Source: Chloroflexota bacterium
GTDB lineage: Bacteria > Chloroflexota > Anaerolineae > B4-G1 > DUEL01
Reading direction: 5' to 3'
Assembly (NCBI GenBank): GCA_017743275.1
Contig: JAGHZG010000121.1
Coordinates: 1-5,885, forward strand
Length of the DNA stretch: 5,885 nt
The notes under the pieces: generated by a model
What the model was told of the DNA's origin: nothing
What the model saw: only the letters and a program-made list of their open reading frames with translations
Databases searched by the model: none
Program-made: the position numbers and the translations under genes
Shown here: positions 1 to 4,877 of the stretch, one piece after another
Position numbering within the stretch: the first letter of the stretch is position 1
How the letters are laid out: the number at the start of each line of letters is the position of its first letter

Positions 1-17
1 ACAATTGCGATCATCCA

Positions 18-45
18 TTGACAAGTGTATACCTTGTGGTACAAT
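18..45 (+). promoter_or_regulatory. Sigma70-type promoter with embedded repeats
   Basis: A perfect -35 hexamer TTGACA (18-23) is followed after 16 bases by TACAAT (40-45), one base from the -10 consensus. The expected start near 52 gives a leader of about 60 nt before the ATG at 112. Two short inverted repeats lie in it: ACAAG (21-25)/CTTGT (33-37) and TACC (30-33)/GGTA (38-41). The 9-mer CAAGTGTAT occurs at 22-30 and again at 51-59, on either side of the -10. Such sites within a promoter are typical of autorepression by a TA complex, but operator function here is inference. Confidence 0.6.
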
Positions 46-111
46 CTTACCAAGTGTATCACATTGTGTCCCAGTGAATGACACCTCAAAATATCCGCAG
101 GGGATTGCGAA

Positions 112-330
112 ATGTTTAAACCTCAGCCCGTGAACTTCTTTGAACTGACCCGAATGCTCCAGGAGTTTGAGCGCAAATACGGGTATTCCACCATAGAGTT
201 TTACCGTCGCTTTATGGCCGGCGAACTGGGCGATGACGAAGAGATGATGCTTTGGGCTGGCCTGTACCACCTGTATCTGACCACAGAACCCATCCGCCAG
301 TTCGCCTGTAAAGAACTCGTGCCCGCGTGA
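112..330 (+). CDS. Small antitoxin-like protein (putative partner of a TumE/DUF6516-type toxin)
   Basis: This is a 72-residue protein with no membrane segment or signal peptide. It starts at ATG 112, preceded by AGGGG (99-103) at 8-nt spacing and the strong promoter at 18-45. An N-terminal amphipathic helix (about residues 8-21) leads into YGYSTIEFYRRF, then AGELGDDEEM and WAGLY, and a short C-terminal tail. From memory, the pattern YGxxxxEFxRRFxAGELGDDxxxxxW is common in small proteins encoded just before DUF6516 (TumE-like) toxins in Chloroflexota and Cyanobacteria, so an antitoxin role is likely. The stop TGA (328-330) overlaps the GTG start of the next frame (327-329), which implies translational coupling. 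The reading frame is intact although its downstream partner appears broken. It could alternatively be a conserved protein of unrelated function; I see no known DNA-binding motif. Confidence 0.6.
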   Translation: MFKPQPVNFFELTRMLQEFERKYGYSTIEFYRRFMAGELGDDEEMMLWAGLYHLYLTTEPIRQFACKELVPA

Positions 331-485
331 ACATCCAGGACTACTTCGCCTCTGCAGAACGCAGCCTCCGCTCCAATCCCCTCATTGTCCGAGTGGAGAA
401 TTTTCTCTGCATCGCCTCCAACGATTTTAACGGACTGCTCCGCAGTCCGGCCCGCTTTTGGGATAGGATCTCTTTAGGTGCGTAA
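327..485 (+). pseudogene. Truncated and frameshifted TumE/DUF6516-like toxin remnant
   Basis: The open frame has a GTG start overlapping the previous stop (GTGA at 327-330) and runs 52 codons. Its beginning, with IQDYFASAE, NPLIVRVE and later NGLLRSPARFWD, resembles the first part of DUF6516 (TumE-family toxin) proteins, in which a FxDGSxLxVxEY-type strand follows. Here the frame instead reads FWDRISLGA and stops. If the A at 465 is skipped, the DNA reads D-G-S-L-stop-V-R, which restores the expected motif except for a TAG (475-477) where one base change from GAG would give E. The gene therefore seems to carry a single-base insertion, a nonsense change, and loss of its C-terminal half, because the neighbouring convergent gene ends only 11 bp later. 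Family members are usually over 100 residues. The motif match is from memory; a genuine short peptide cannot be ruled out. Confidence 0.5.
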
Positions 486-503
486 CCTCCTTTCGCTTAC
501 GCA
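479..503. repeat. Inverted repeat spanning two convergent stop codons
   Basis: TGCGTAA (479-485) and TTACGCA (497-503) are a perfect 7-bp inverted repeat with an 11-nt spacer. Each arm contains a TAA stop: that of the + strand toxin remnant (483-485) and that of the minus-strand zinc-finger gene (497-499). Neither side has a T-run, so a classical intrinsic terminator is not supported, and the pairing may be chance. Confidence 0.3.
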
Positions 504-721
504 AACTCATACACAGGCGCGGTTCGCACCGGCTGAGGCAATGCCCGCAACAGCCGCTCAATCTGCTGCACCGTTTCGGGACTTAAAAGCACGTCACCAC
601 AGACCGAACAGACTTCTGCGGGAACGTGATCTAAAACAATCACCTCATCCTTGTGCCGGACAACATAGACGATGTAACGCTGCTCGTATTCCCCAGGACA
701 ACCAACCAGTGTGCATTTCAT
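497..721 (-). CDS. YgiT/MqsA-type zinc-finger antitoxin
   Basis: This 74-residue protein is the predicted antitoxin of a DUF4258/zinc-finger TA pair. Two cysteine pairs can bind Zn(II): C3 and C8 at the N-terminus and C38-x-x-C41 (VCSVCGD). After the second pair comes LLSPETVQQIERLL, the short segment normally following the zinc site in YgiT-type proteins. The first pair is spaced C-x4-C (CTLVGC) rather than the more common C-x2-C. The MqsA-type C-terminal HTH domain is absent, so this is the short zinc-finger-only form. I chose the ATG at 721 over an in-frame ATG at 751 because 721 has a G6 Shine-Dalgarno-like run 4 nt upstream, begins at the family-like MKC, and overlaps the upstream stop as ATGA (718-721). 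It is translationally coupled to the DUF4258 gene, and toxin-before-antitoxin order is usual for MqsRA-like pairs. Confidence 0.8.
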   Translation of the reverse strand: MKCTLVGCPGEYEQRYIVYVVRHKDEVIVLDHVPAEVCSVCGDVLLSPETVQQIERLLRALPQPVRTAPVYEFA

Positions 722-1035
722 ACTGCCCCCCTTTGAGTAGGTGTCACCCACTTCGGCGGCTTGGGCTCATAGACCGTGATAATAACGAGCATCGGTTGGG
801 CTGTCGTACAGACAATATGCAACGGTCGGCCAGTTTGAGTTACACCACCCAGCAAGCAACACGGCCCTCGCTTATGCTCCGGATAGTTCTCAAGAATTTG
901 TCCACTCTTAATCGCCTGCAAAATCTCTCCGTAGGAAATCGCCTCCTCCACCATTTCCTGATGAGCGTGTAGAGTAAGGCGTATTTCCCCACGAATCGCC
1001 TGTTCCCGGATCCTGCGTAGAATCTCCTCTCCCAA
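718..1035 (-). CDS. DUF4258 family protein, predicted toxin
   Basis: This is a 105-residue soluble protein with the DUF4258 layout. It has an N-terminal helix (EEILRRIREQ), LTLHAHQEM with two histidines (residues 23 and 25), a helix ending AIKSGQILENYP, then KRGPCCLLGG, GRPLHIVC, VIITVYEP (84-91) and PPKW (93-96). DUF4258 genes are commonly paired with YgiT-type zinc-finger genes in predicted TA operons, and the next gene is exactly that, overlapping by 4 bp. There is no ATG at the expected start. The ATG at 1077 runs into an in-frame TGA, leaving TTG at 1056 or 1035. I prefer 1035 because AAGGGG lies 7 nt upstream, while 1056 has no well-placed ribosome site. The gene starts only 47 bp after the hdrA stop on the same strand, so read-through expression from hdrA is likely. 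The toxin role is inferred from family and pairing. Confidence 0.78.
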   Translation of the reverse strand: MGEEILRRIREQAIRGEIRLTLHAHQEMVEEAISYGEILQAIKSGQILENYPEHKRGPCCLLGGVTQTGRPLHIVCTTAQPMLVIITVYEPKPPKWVTPTQRGAV

Positions 1036-1082
1036 CCCTCGGCCCCTTATCTTCAATCAACTTGTGTTCAACCTCATCTACC

Positions 1083-4000
1083 CTACACCACCGCATCCAC
1101 CATCTCATACACCCGGCGCACGGCGTAGCCGACTTGCTGGGTGGCCTTGTTCGGGCAGACCATCGCGCAGACGCCGCAGCCCTGGCAGAGGAATTCTATC
1201 ACTTCGGCGTACGGCCCGCCCGGCTCCAGCACCCGCGCCTCGTACGGGCACGCCTCCACGCAGAGCCCGCAGGCAGAGCAGATCCGGGTGTTCACCCGCG
1301 CCACCGTCCGGACGACCTCCACCTGCCCCCGGGCCAGCAGCGCCGCCGCCCGCATCGCCGCGCCCCGGGCCATCAGCACCGTCTCGTCCACCGCGCGCGG
1401 CGAGTGGGCCAGCCCGCAGACGAAAATCCCCCGCCGGGTGAAGTCCAGCGGCCGCATCTTCGGGTGCTCCTCCCGGAAGAACCCGTACGCGTCCACCGGC
1501 ACCCCCAGCGCCTCCGCCAGCGCGCGGCTGTCGTTGGGCTGAATCCCCGTGCTCAGGACCAGCAGCCCCGCCGGGAGCACCACTTCCTGCCCGGCAATCG
1601 GTTCTACCAGCTGGACCGTGAGACCCTCCGGCCCCGCCGTCACCTGCGGCTTATCCGGCAACTCGTACCGCAGGAACACCACACCCTTCTCCCGCGCCAG
1701 CCGGTACGCGTCCTCCCGGAACCCGTAGGTCCGCATCTCCCGGTAGAGGACGGTCACCCGCGCGTTGGGGTTGCGCTCTTTGATCGCCAGCGCGTTGACC
1801 ACCGCCTTCGTGCAGCAAATCCGGCTGCAGTATGGCCGCTCCGGCTCCCGCGACCCCACGCACTGGATCATCACCACGTCGGACGGGACTTCCTTCCCCT
1901 CCGCCAGCATCCTCTCCAGTTCCCGCTGGGTCACGACGCGAGAGTCCTGGCCGTAGAGGTACTCCGTGGGGACGACCTCGCGGCCGCCGGTGGCGACGAT
2001 GACCGCACCGTACGTCTCCTCCTGCTCCCCCTCCGGCCCGACCAAGCGAGCGCGGAACTGCCCCAGCCGGCCCGAGACGGCCCGCACTTCGGTCTGCATC
2101 ATCACCCGTACCCGCGGCTCCCGGCCCAACCGCTCCAGAAGCGACGCCAGCGCCGCTTGCGGGTCGCTGCCGTCCAGGATCAGATGCAGGTCGCGCAACT
2201 GGCCGCCCAGCGCGTCCGTTCGCTCCACCAGGTCGGTCGGATACCCCAGGTCGGCCAGGGTGAGCGCGGCGGTCATCCCGGCCAGCCCGCCGCCGACCAC
2301 CAGTACCCTCCGGCTCAAGGGCTCCGCTGACGGCCGGAAGGGCTCCCGTCGGACCGCGCCGGCCACCGCCATCGCCACCAGTTCCCGGGCCTTCTCCGTG
2401 GCCACCTTCCCATTGCGGGCGTGCGCCCCGGCGACCTCCCCTCGCAGATTGACCAGTTCCAGCAGGTTGGGGTTGAGGCCGGCCTGAGCCATCATCTCGT
2501 GGTAGGCCTCCGTCCGGCGGATGTCGGTGTATCCGGCCAGGACGACCCGGTTCAGCCGCTCCTCCCGCACGATGCGAGCGATCTCCTCCAGCCCCCGGCG
2601 GGAAAAGCCGTCCCCCAACACCTGGGCCCGCGCGACGTTGGGCAGCGCGCGGATACGGTCCGCCACTGCCTCCAGATCAATGACCTCGCCGATCTCCCCG
2701 CGGTGGTCGCAGAGGAAGACCCCCACGCGCGGCCACTCCCAGGTGACGTCCCGCTCTTCGGGCCTCACCCCACCCCCGCCACCTTCGGCGGCAGGGGGAG
2801 GGGTGAGGACAGCGGCGGCCGCCGCCACCGCCGACGCCTCCACCACCGTCTCCGGGATGTCCTTCGGCTCCCGGAACGCGCCGGCGACAAAGACCCCCGG
2901 TCGGGATGCCCGGTCCGGCGCAAAGGGGTCCGTCACCGCGAAACCGTACTCGTTCAGGTCCACGCCCAACGCCCGTCCCAGCGCCTGCGCCCCCAGCGGC
3001 GCGCCGAAGCCCACCACCAGCACCACCAGGTCAAACTCCTCCTCCCGCACCGTCCCGTCCTCAGCGACATAGTTCACCAGCAGGTTCCGGCTCTTCGGGC
3101 GCTCGTGGACGGAAGAGACCATACTCCGGCAGTACGTCACGCCGGGAAGGGCCTTCGTCTCCTCAAAATAGGTCTCGTAGTCCTTCCCGTGGGTCCGGAT
3201 GTCCATAAAGAAAACGGTGATCTCGGTATCCGGCTCCAGTTCCTTGACCACTCGCACGTGCTTGGCCGTGTGCATGCAGCAGACCGACGAGCAGTACCCC
3301 CGGCCAATGGACATATCCCGCGAGCCGACGCACTGGATGAAAGCGATGCGGCGGGGCCGCTGGCCGTCGGACGGGCGGACCAGGTGGGCGCGGGTGGAGC
3401 CCGCGAAACTGACCATCCGCTCAAACTGGATGCTGGTCAGGACGTTGGGGTAGTACCCCCAGCCGAACTCCCCCTTCAGGCGGGCGTCAAAGGGCTCAAA
3501 GCCCGGGCTGAGTACCACTGCCCCCGCCTGCAGTTGGCTCTCCGTCGGTTGCATCTCCAAGTCAATAGCCTCCGTCGGGCAGACCTCCACGCACTTCCCG
3601 CAGCGGATGCAGACGGACATGTCAATGACGTATGCGGGTGGGATGGCGCGCAGCGGCGGGCGGTAAATGGCCTTCTCCTTCGCCAGGTCTCCCTCGTACT
3701 GGCTGGGCCGCTCCACCGGGCAGACCCGCGCGCACTTTCCGCAGAGAATGCACCGTTCCGGGATCACATAGCGCGGCTTATGGTAGAGGCGGACGGTGAA
3801 CGCCCCCGGCTCGCCCTCCAGCCCCACCACGTCGGTGTACGGGACAATGGTGATGTTGGGATGCAGGTCGCACTCAATGGTGGGGCAGTAGGCCGGGCGG
3901 CCCGGAACCATATAGCAGATGCCGCAGGAATCGGTCGGGAACGTCCGGTCCAGCAGGTGAAACGAGCCGCCAATGCCGGGCGCGCTGTCCACCAGGACGA

Positions 4001-4106
4001 CGGGATAGCCTGCTTCCGCCAGCAGCAATGCGGACTGCATCCCGCCGATCCCCGCGCCGACGATCAGAATGGAGTTGGACGCTGAATTTCTGGCGTGGTC
4101 GGTCAT
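1083..4106 (-). CDS. hdrA: HdrA-like flavoprotein, two fused HdrA modules (heterodisulfide reductase subunit A type)
   Basis: This cytoplasmic FAD/iron-sulfur oxidoreductase has 1007 residues, well above the roughly 650 of a single HdrA. Module 1 (about 1-435): Rossmann GAGIGG at 17-22; a cysteine-rich stretch with C61, C64, C74 and C79; an inserted ferredoxin domain with two [4Fe-4S] motifs (C119/C122/C125/C129 and C166/C169/C172/C176); QCVGSRD with C259; C272, C276, C277; and the FAD-closing segment GVFVAGAF. A Pro/Ala/Gly linker covers about 435-456. Module 2: a domain resembling the normal HdrA N-terminus (457-585) that retains C466 but lacks the other usual cysteines; Rossmann GGGLAG at 605-610; QCVGSRE with C749; C760, C764, C765; GIFVCGLAHSP; and two C-terminal [4Fe-4S] motifs (C943/C946/C949/C953 and C974/C977/C980/C984). 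Module 1 also resembles QmoA, so an electron-bifurcating or Qmo-like role are both open. The ATG at 4106 has GGGGG 5 nt upstream. hdrB lies upstream on the same strand. The substrate cannot be read from sequence. Confidence 0.92.
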   Translation of the reverse strand: MTDHARNSASNSILIVGAGIGGMQSALLLAEAGYPVVLVDSAPGIGGSFHLLDRTFPTDSCGICYMVPGRPAYCPTIECDLHPNITIVPYTDVVGLEGEPGAFTVRLYHKPRYVIPERCILCGKCARVCPVERPSQYEGDLAKEKAIYRPPLRAIPPAYVIDMSVCIRCGKCVEVCPTEAIDLEMQPTESQLQAGAVVLSPGFEPFDARLKGEFGWGYYPNVLTSIQFERMVSFAGSTRAHLVRPSDGQRPRRIAFIQCVGSRDMSIGRGYCSSVCCMHTAKHVRVVKELEPDTEITVFFMDIRTHGKDYETYFEETKALPGVTYCRSMVSSVHERPKSRNLLVNYVAEDGTVREEEFDLVVLVVGFGAPLGAQALGRALGVDLNEYGFAVTDPFAPDRASRPGVFVAGAFREPKDIPETVVEASAVAAAAAVLTPPPAAEGGGGGVRPEERDVTWEWPRVGVFLCDHRGEIGEVIDLEAVADRIRALPNVARAQVLGDGFSRRGLEEIARIVREERLNRVVLAGYTDIRRTEAYHEMMAQAGLNPNLLELVNLRGEVAGAHARNGKVATEKARELVAMAVAGAVRREPFRPSAEPLSRRVLVVGGGLAGMTAALTLADLGYPTDLVERTDALGGQLRDLHLILDGSDPQAALASLLERLGREPRVRVMMQTEVRAVSGRLGQFRARLVGPEGEQEETYGAVIVATGGREVVPTEYLYGQDSRVVTQRELERMLAEGKEVPSDVVMIQCVGSREPERPYCSRICCTKAVVNALAIKERNPNARVTVLYREMRTYGFREDAYRLAREKGVVFLRYELPDKPQVTAGPEGLTVQLVEPIAGQEVVLPAGLLVLSTGIQPNDSRALAEALGVPVDAYGFFREEHPKMRPLDFTRRGIFVCGLAHSPRAVDETVLMARGAAMRAAALLARGQVEVVRTVARVNTRICSACGLCVEACPYEARVLEPGGPYAEVIEFLCQGCGVCAMVCPNKATQQVGYAVRRVYEMVDAVV
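2763..2808. repeat. Large G/C palindrome inside hdrA, encoding the inter-module linker
   Basis: Arms 2763-2777 and 2794-2808 are 15 bases each and complementary except for one A-A mismatch (2772/2799). An inner stem (2778-2783 with 2787-2792, one mismatch) closes on a 3-base loop. One arm is C-rich and the other G-rich (GGGGGAGGGG), so G-quadruplex formation is also possible. On the minus strand the element is read in frame as a Pro/Ala run followed by a Gly run (about residues 434-448 of HdrA), exactly between the two flavoprotein modules. It looks like a REP/MITE-type palindromic repeat that entered the linker without breaking the frame. Whether copies exist elsewhere in the genome is unknown. 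Confidence 0.65.
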
Positions 4107-4162
4107 TCGTTCCCCCGGTACGTGTTGCGAATGGCGTGAAGATGTTTAGAAGACCCCCATCT

Positions 4163-4168
4163 ACTATA
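4163..4168 (-). promoter_or_regulatory. Weak -10-like element upstream of hdrA
   Basis: TATAGT, read on the minus strand from 4168 to 4163, lies in the A+T-rich gap before hdrA and would place a start site near 4156, about 50 nt ahead of the hdrA ATG. I see no recognisable -35 hexamer at the right spacing, so if this is a promoter it probably needs an activator or another sigma factor. Confidence 0.25.
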
Positions 4169-4211
4169 AAAGGATTCCCGTTTCTTCCCCAGTAACAGAG
4201 AGCATCTTACC

Positions 4212-4231
4212 AATATGACAGACGTCATATT
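4212..4231. promoter_or_regulatory. Perfect 8-bp inverted repeat upstream of hdrA, candidate operator
   Basis: AATATGAC (4212-4219) and GTCATATT (4224-4231) are perfectly complementary around a 4-nt spacer (AGAC). The repeat lies in the 133-bp gap between the small ORF stop and the hdrA ATG, roughly 45-65 bp upstream of the TATAGT element. No T-run follows on either strand, so a terminator is unlikely. The dyad symmetry and position fit a dimeric regulator binding site controlling hdrA; the regulator is unknown. Confidence 0.4.
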
Positions 4232-4239
4232 CTCATTCG

Positions 4240-4359
4240 TCAGGTCTGTGCGTAAGCCTTCAAAAACTCCTCACGCAAGATTCCTGCCTGGGTACAAATC
4301 ATCCGCAGCGTAGAAGCCTTGCGGTGTTCATTCGCGTCCCGTTCCTCAAACAATGCCAT
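4240..4359 (-). CDS. Small hypothetical ORF directly after the RelE/ParE-like toxin
   Basis: This 39-codon frame encodes a charged, mostly helical peptide (starting MALFEERD, ending LKAYAQT) that I do not recognise. In its favour, GAGGG (4366-4370) sits 6 nt before the ATG at 4359 and overlaps the toxin's TGA stop (4369-4371), the same tight arrangement seen between hdrB and the antitoxin. An earlier in-frame ATG at 4365 is possible but falls too close to that ribosome site. There is no signal peptide, membrane segment or cysteine pair; the single Cys is at residue 22. It could be a third TA-operon gene, the tail of a decayed gene, or a chance frame. Confidence 0.4.
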   Translation of the reverse strand: MALFEERDANEHRKASTLRMICTQAGILREEFLKAYAQT

Positions 4360-4368
4360 CCCCATCCC

Positions 4369-4629
4369 TCAACGCCGGTAAACCTCTTTCCGATGTGCAC
4401 AGTGCAGTACAACCACTACCGACTCCTGATCGTAAATTGCGTATCGGATTCGGTAATCACCCACCCGGATCCGATATTCATTCCCATATCCTTTTAACTT
4501 CACGCAGCCGGGTGGACGCGGATTCTCCTGAAGCGCTGCAATTCGTTGAATAGCTCTCTCGCGAACAGCAGAAGGCAGAGCATCCAATTGCTTCTGGACT
4601 GGCCTGGGGATGAGAATCCGGTACCTCAT
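4369..4629 (-). CDS. RelE/ParE-superfamily toxin
   Basis: This is an 86-residue basic protein with the standard RelE/ParE plan. An N-terminal strand (MRYRILIPRPV) is followed by a helical hairpin (about residues 11-35, with QKQLDALP and AIQRIAALQENPRP), then VKLKGYGNEYRIRVGDYRIRY (about 43-63), the strand VVVVLHCAHR (71-80) and the terminal KEVYRR. R53, R60, R62, R80 and Y84 are candidates for RNA contact or catalysis, since RelE-type toxins cleave mRNA at the ribosome. The exact target (ribosomal mRNA, as for RelE, or gyrase, as for ParE) cannot be decided from sequence. The ATG (4627-4629) overlaps the antitoxin's TGA (4626-4628) as ATGA, implying coupled translation. The gene is part of the transcript continuing from hdrB and is visibly less G+C-rich than the hdr genes. 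Confidence 0.88.
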   Translation of the reverse strand: MRYRILIPRPVQKQLDALPSAVRERAIQRIAALQENPRPPGCVKLKGYGNEYRIRVGDYRIRYAIYDQESVVVVLHCAHRKEVYRR

Positions 4630-4865
4630 GCTTGTTGCAAGCGGGCGATGTACTCATCAAGAGTGAGATAATCTCCTCGCAGGTATGCTTCACGGGCCTC
4701 TTGAATCTCCGCACGCACGAGAGGGTCCTCCTCCAAAATCTCTTCCTCCCACTGAGCAATCTGTTCGTTGAGAACGCGCCAGAGTCGGAGTTTGTCCCGT
4801 GGGCTTAAATTCGTCACTGACTCCAACAAAGATTCAAAAGGAACAGATAGCCTCACTATTGTCAT
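4626..4865 (-). CDS. Antitoxin of the RelE/ParE-like toxin
   Basis: This is a 79-residue acidic protein, the predicted neutralising partner of the overlapping toxin. Residues 1-10 (MTIVRLSVPF) could form a strand; SLLESVTNLSPRDKLRLWRVL (about 12-32) and a second helix through AQWEEEILEEDP follow; the C-terminus has YLRGDYLTLDEYIARL, the TLDEY-type tail seen in many small antitoxins. It lacks an obvious HTH or Phd signature, so the DNA-binding family is uncertain. The ATG at 4865 has AGGAGG (4871-4876) 5 nt upstream, overlapping the hdrB stop codon. The gap to hdrB is 9 bp, leaving no room for its own promoter outside the hdrB coding sequence. This suggests the pair is transcribed with hdrB, or from a promoter inside hdrB. 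Confidence 0.8.
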   Translation of the reverse strand: MTIVRLSVPFESLLESVTNLSPRDKLRLWRVLNEQIAQWEEEILEEDPLVRAEIQEAREAYLRGDYLTLDEYIARLQQA

Positions 4866-4870
4866 TGTTT

Positions 4871-4877
4871 CCTCCTA
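4871..4877 (-). promoter_or_regulatory. Shine-Dalgarno overlapping the hdrB stop codon
   Basis: Read on the minus strand, TAGGAGG contains the hdrB TAG stop (4877-4875) and the AGGAGG ribosome site (4876-4871) of the antitoxin gene, whose ATG begins 5 nt later. Ribosomes ending hdrB would be placed on the antitoxin start, so antitoxin synthesis is probably coupled to hdrB translation. Confidence 0.8.

Noticed and set aside
478..972. + strand frame (164 codons) opposite the DUF4258 and zinc-finger genes
   Set aside because: Both minus-strand genes show family motifs and an ATGA overlap, while the + frame has no domain or ribosome site.
1036..1082. A separate promoter for DUF4258 in the 47-bp gap after hdrA
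   Set aside because: TTGAAC and GATAAG-like hexamers are present but wrongly spaced, so there is no convincing promoter.
908..1108. Minus-strand frame crossing the hdrA/DUF4258 boundary
   Set aside because: It overlaps two supported genes out of frame and has no recognisable domain.
1062..2330. Long + strand open frame (422 codons) opposite the 3' part of hdrA
   Set aside because: It is antisense to well-matched hdrA motifs, its translation is low-complexity Arg/Pro/His-rich, and such frames are expected opposite very G+C-rich genes.
2421..4085. Long + strand open frame (554 codons) opposite the 5' part of hdrA
   Set aside because: It is a shadow of hdrA codon bias; its translation is rich in Arg, His, Ala and Leu with no recognisable domain.
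1083..4106. Two separate genes (hdrA plus a second HdrA, or a qmoA/qmoB pair) split at the linker
   Set aside because: The frame is continuous through the linker with no stop, start or ribosome site between the modules. QmoA-like similarity of module 1 is noted, but the C-terminal ferredoxin pair and associated hdrB favour HdrA.
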